DNA from: Dokdonella_A soli
GTDB taxonomy: Bacteria; Pseudomonadota; Gammaproteobacteria; Xanthomonadales; Rhodanobacteraceae
DNA: 64,000 nucleotides
NCBI RefSeq assembly: GCF_039523175.1
Contig: NZ_BAAAEU010000002.1
Coordinates: forward strand, 119,880-183,879
Direction: 5' to 3'
In this document: positions 62,648-64,000 of the stretch, one piece after another
How the letters are laid out: every line of letters starts with the position of its first letter
How positions within the stretch are numbered: position 1 is the first letter of the stretch
Made by a program: the position numbers and the translations under genes
The notes under the pieces: generated by a model
What the model saw: only the letters and a program-made list of their open reading frames with translations
Database searches by the model: none
Told to the model about the DNA's origin: nothing

Positions 62648-63313
62648 ATGCTGTGTGTTCTTCCTGGTGACTTGGAGCAATGCCACTTGATCACTCGTAT
62701 TCCGCTGCGCTGCATGGCTTGCCAGCAGCCGCTGACGTTTCGGATCCAAGTTGGCCATGAACGCGAACAACCGGTCGCGTCGGTCTGCATCGAGTGCTTT
62801 ACGCCCATCCGACTGCGGCTGTACTTGGACGACGCACCAGCGGTCCACGTTGAGTTTGTCGAGAACTGCGAAGCGACCGACGCGGAAGGCACGATCATCA
62901 ACGTCGGGGCCGGCTTTGTGATCCCACGCGCTCGACGGCATGAAGAAGGTTATTTTCCGGTGTTTGATTTGCCCGAGCCCGACGATGCGTTGCAACGCAT
63001 CCAAGCCGAAGGTCCGGCCGACGCCGAGGGGCCAATTGCCATCGACCTGATGGTGCTCTTGGGTGGCCTGCCACAAGCCCGCGATCGCTGGCGCCAACTC
63101 CGAAATGCCTATCGCTTCGCGCGGACTGGGCAACTGGAGCGCATGCAGGCGCTGCTGCTGGCGCTGTTCGAGGACGCGTGCCTTCCCGAGGAGATCACGA
63201 TCGAAGACGCCCTGGTGAGTTTCTTCGTGCGGTTTCTTTGTCCACACCGTGAATTGACGCTTGCGCCGCATAGTTATCTGCGATGGGCAAGTTCGTCGCG
63301 TATCAGCGCTTGA
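62648..63313 (+). CDS. Zinc-ribbon hypothetical protein
   Basis: 221 residues. A Cys4 pattern C22-x2-C25 and C47-x2-C50 (LRCMACQQPLTF, VCIECFTPIRL) suggests a zinc ribbon. The middle is acidic with IAIDLMVLLGGLPQARDRWR and the C-terminal 60 residues are helical (LERMQALLLALFEDACLP). No family is recognised. The gene sits in the repeat-flanked patch, with the dioxygenase fragment just before and a repeat copy just after. Start is uncertain since no clear ribosome site is visible. Confidence 0.5.
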   Translation: MLCVLPGDLEQCHLITRIPLRCMACQQPLTFRIQVGHEREQPVASVCIECFTPIRLRLYLDDAPAVHVEFVENCEATDAEGTIINVGAGFVIPRARRHEEGYFPVFDLPEPDDALQRIQAEGPADAEGPIAIDLMVLLGGLPQARDRWRQLRNAYRFARTGQLERMQALLLALFEDACLPEEITIEDALVSFFVRFLCPHRELTLAPHSYLRWASSSRISA

Positions 63314-63359
63314 CTGAGCGGTGGTCCGCGTTGGCTCAAGCGGGCAAATGACAGCATTA

Positions 63360-63430
63360 CCGCGCATGACAGGGTTAGCGCGCTAAGGACAACGTAAGCG
63401 AGCGCCGACAGACAACTGGCGTGCCAGCCA
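63360..63430 (+). repeat. Copy D of the intergenic repeat (leading units only)
   Basis: GACAGCATTACCGCGC, GACAGGGTTAGCGCGC, GACAACGTAAGCGAGC and GACAGACAACTGG, i.e. three to four ~19 bp units, followed by unrelated sequence. Together with copy C it brackets 61.3-63.3 kb. Confidence 0.75.
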
Positions 63431-63527
63431 CTTCTTAAAGTGCGCAATGCCTATTATGTCAAATTATGGCAGAAGGTCTCTCGCCGTTTGTTAGGCTGGA
63501 ATCTTTTTTCTTCTGGGGAGAAGAATC

Positions 63528-63812
63528 ATGGACCTGTGCCCGCCCTTTGACGGCTGGACGCTCGATACCGACGGCATCCTCCATACGCCCAGCGGTTATC
63601 GCTGCACACCCGATCAGATCGAGGCCGCGCTCTGGCTCGTCGGCATGCTGCGCTTCGATCACGCCAAACGCCCGATCTTTGCCGACTCGATGATCGAGCC
63701 GCAGCGACCGCTCTACGAAGCGCGTGACTGGATCGGCGAAGATTTGAACCGTCTACAGATCATCGCAAGGCGTGGACGCTGCTTGCACTGCGAACGTCAG
63801 GAGCGCGGCTGA
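63528..63812 (+). CDS. Small hypothetical protein
   Basis: 94 residues; GGGGAGAAGAATC precedes the ATG at good spacing. It opens DLCPPFDGWTLDTDGILHTP, SGYRCTPDQIEAALWLVGML and ends ARRGRCLHCERQERG with a C-x2-C pair. Similar openings occur in small proteins of phages and plasmids, but I cannot assign a family. It is followed closely by a transposase fragment. Confidence 0.6.
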   Translation: MDLCPPFDGWTLDTDGILHTPSGYRCTPDQIEAALWLVGMLRFDHAKRPIFADSMIEPQRPLYEARDWIGEDLNRLQIIARRGRCLHCERQERG

Positions 63813-63889
63813 CGTTTGAGGTCAGTGACGGCGGAGCCGGCGGCTCAACCTACTGGCTCTGCCAACATCAGGTCTGCAGCAAGTTGCCG

Positions 63890-64000
63890 CGGGCTTGTTG
63901 AAGCGTTCGATGTAGGCATTCTGGTTCGGCTTGCCAGGCTGGATGTAGCGAAGCTCGACACCCTGGGCAGTACACCAGTCCATCAGCACCTGAGCGGTGT
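63890..64000 (-). pseudogene. Internal fragment of an IS3-family (IS407-like) transposase
   Basis: On the minus strand the frame reads TAQVLMDWCTAQGVELRYIQ, PGKPNQNAYIERFNK, the catalytic-Glu region of IS3 OrfB with E in YIERFN. It continues beyond the window edge, but on its 3' side the transposase wording stops at 63890 and another sequence follows, so the C-terminus is truncated. It is a different IS3 subgroup from the element at 55653. Confidence 0.8.

Noticed and set aside
24169..63430. Repeat copies as integron attC sites
   Set aside because: GTTA-type words are present but no RYYYAAC partner at the right distance, no integrase gene and no ordered cassette array; kept only as something to test.
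63466..63693. Alternative frame over the small ORF at 63528
   Set aside because: Overlaps the better-supported gene that has a strong ribosome binding site.

Overview
The window reads as chromosomal DNA of a GC-rich gammaproteobacterium, most likely Lysobacterales (Xanthomonadales), family Rhodanobacteraceae or a close relative. The pointers are a TIGR02999-type ECF sigma factor overlapping a TPR-bearing Ser/Thr kinase, several secreted beta-helix proteins with choice-of-anchor-Q-like ends, an IPTL-CTERM-like tail, and eight secreted proteins that all end in a short Phe-x-Asp/Asn-Gly-Phe-Glu/Asp motif. The taxonomic call is inference from gene content; no rRNA, tRNA or housekeeping marker is present.

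Layout. 1-3.5 kb: end of an Ig-like secreted protein, a REC-PAS-PAS-GGDEF protein and a small HTH regulator. 3.5-17.8 kb: a surface/secretome district with three beta-helix proteins, a short YncE-like protein, a trypsin-like protease and a plant-type LRR protein, interleaved with the ECF sigma/kinase pair and a LytS/LytTR two-component system. 18.4-21.2 kb: AraC regulator divergent from a DUF3830 gene and an alpha/beta hydrolase. 21.3-24.8 kb: a graveyard of fragments (IS3 3' end, coiled-coil scraps, histidine-kinase tail, CadC-like scrap) around an intact GH5 gene and one copy of a ~230 bp repeat. 24.8-34.3 kb: eleven genes on one strand forming a small-molecule catabolism and stress cluster (YoaK-type membrane protein, alginate-export porin, VOC lipoprotein, DoxX, YtcJ amidohydrolase, XapX, isochorismatase-like hydrolase, pirin, membrane protein, Dps, Tat-exported hydrolase), facing a giant sensor kinase and its NarL-type regulator (34.6-38.3 kb).

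38.3-48 kb: a second repeat copy, another beta-helix protein, an AraC / epoxide-hydrolase-cupin fusion / isochorismatase operon, an alginate-lyase-family gene and a Vgb-like propeller with its own C-terminal anchor. 48.2-55 kb: a RibD-like reductase, a LysR-DUF1989-arginase cassette, a chimeric PD40/DUF1566 ORF, a decapitated KfrA-like coiled coil and a TetR-haloalkane dehalogenase pair. 55-64 kb: an orphan Imm70 immunity gene, a complete IS3-family element, a DUF6630-like gene, DUF805, a class-C serine hydrolase and a repeat-flanked accessory patch with a lipoprotein, a dioxygenase fragment, a zinc-ribbon protein, a small ORF and a transposase stub.

Three genome-scale patterns stand out: the shared C-terminal GFE/GFD motif (candidate sorting or maturation signal); a multi-copy intergenic repeat built of ~19 bp GACAG-GTTA units plus a terminal hairpin; and shorter palindromic repeats around TTTCGACCC. 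No CRISPR array, rRNA, tRNA or replication origin was seen.
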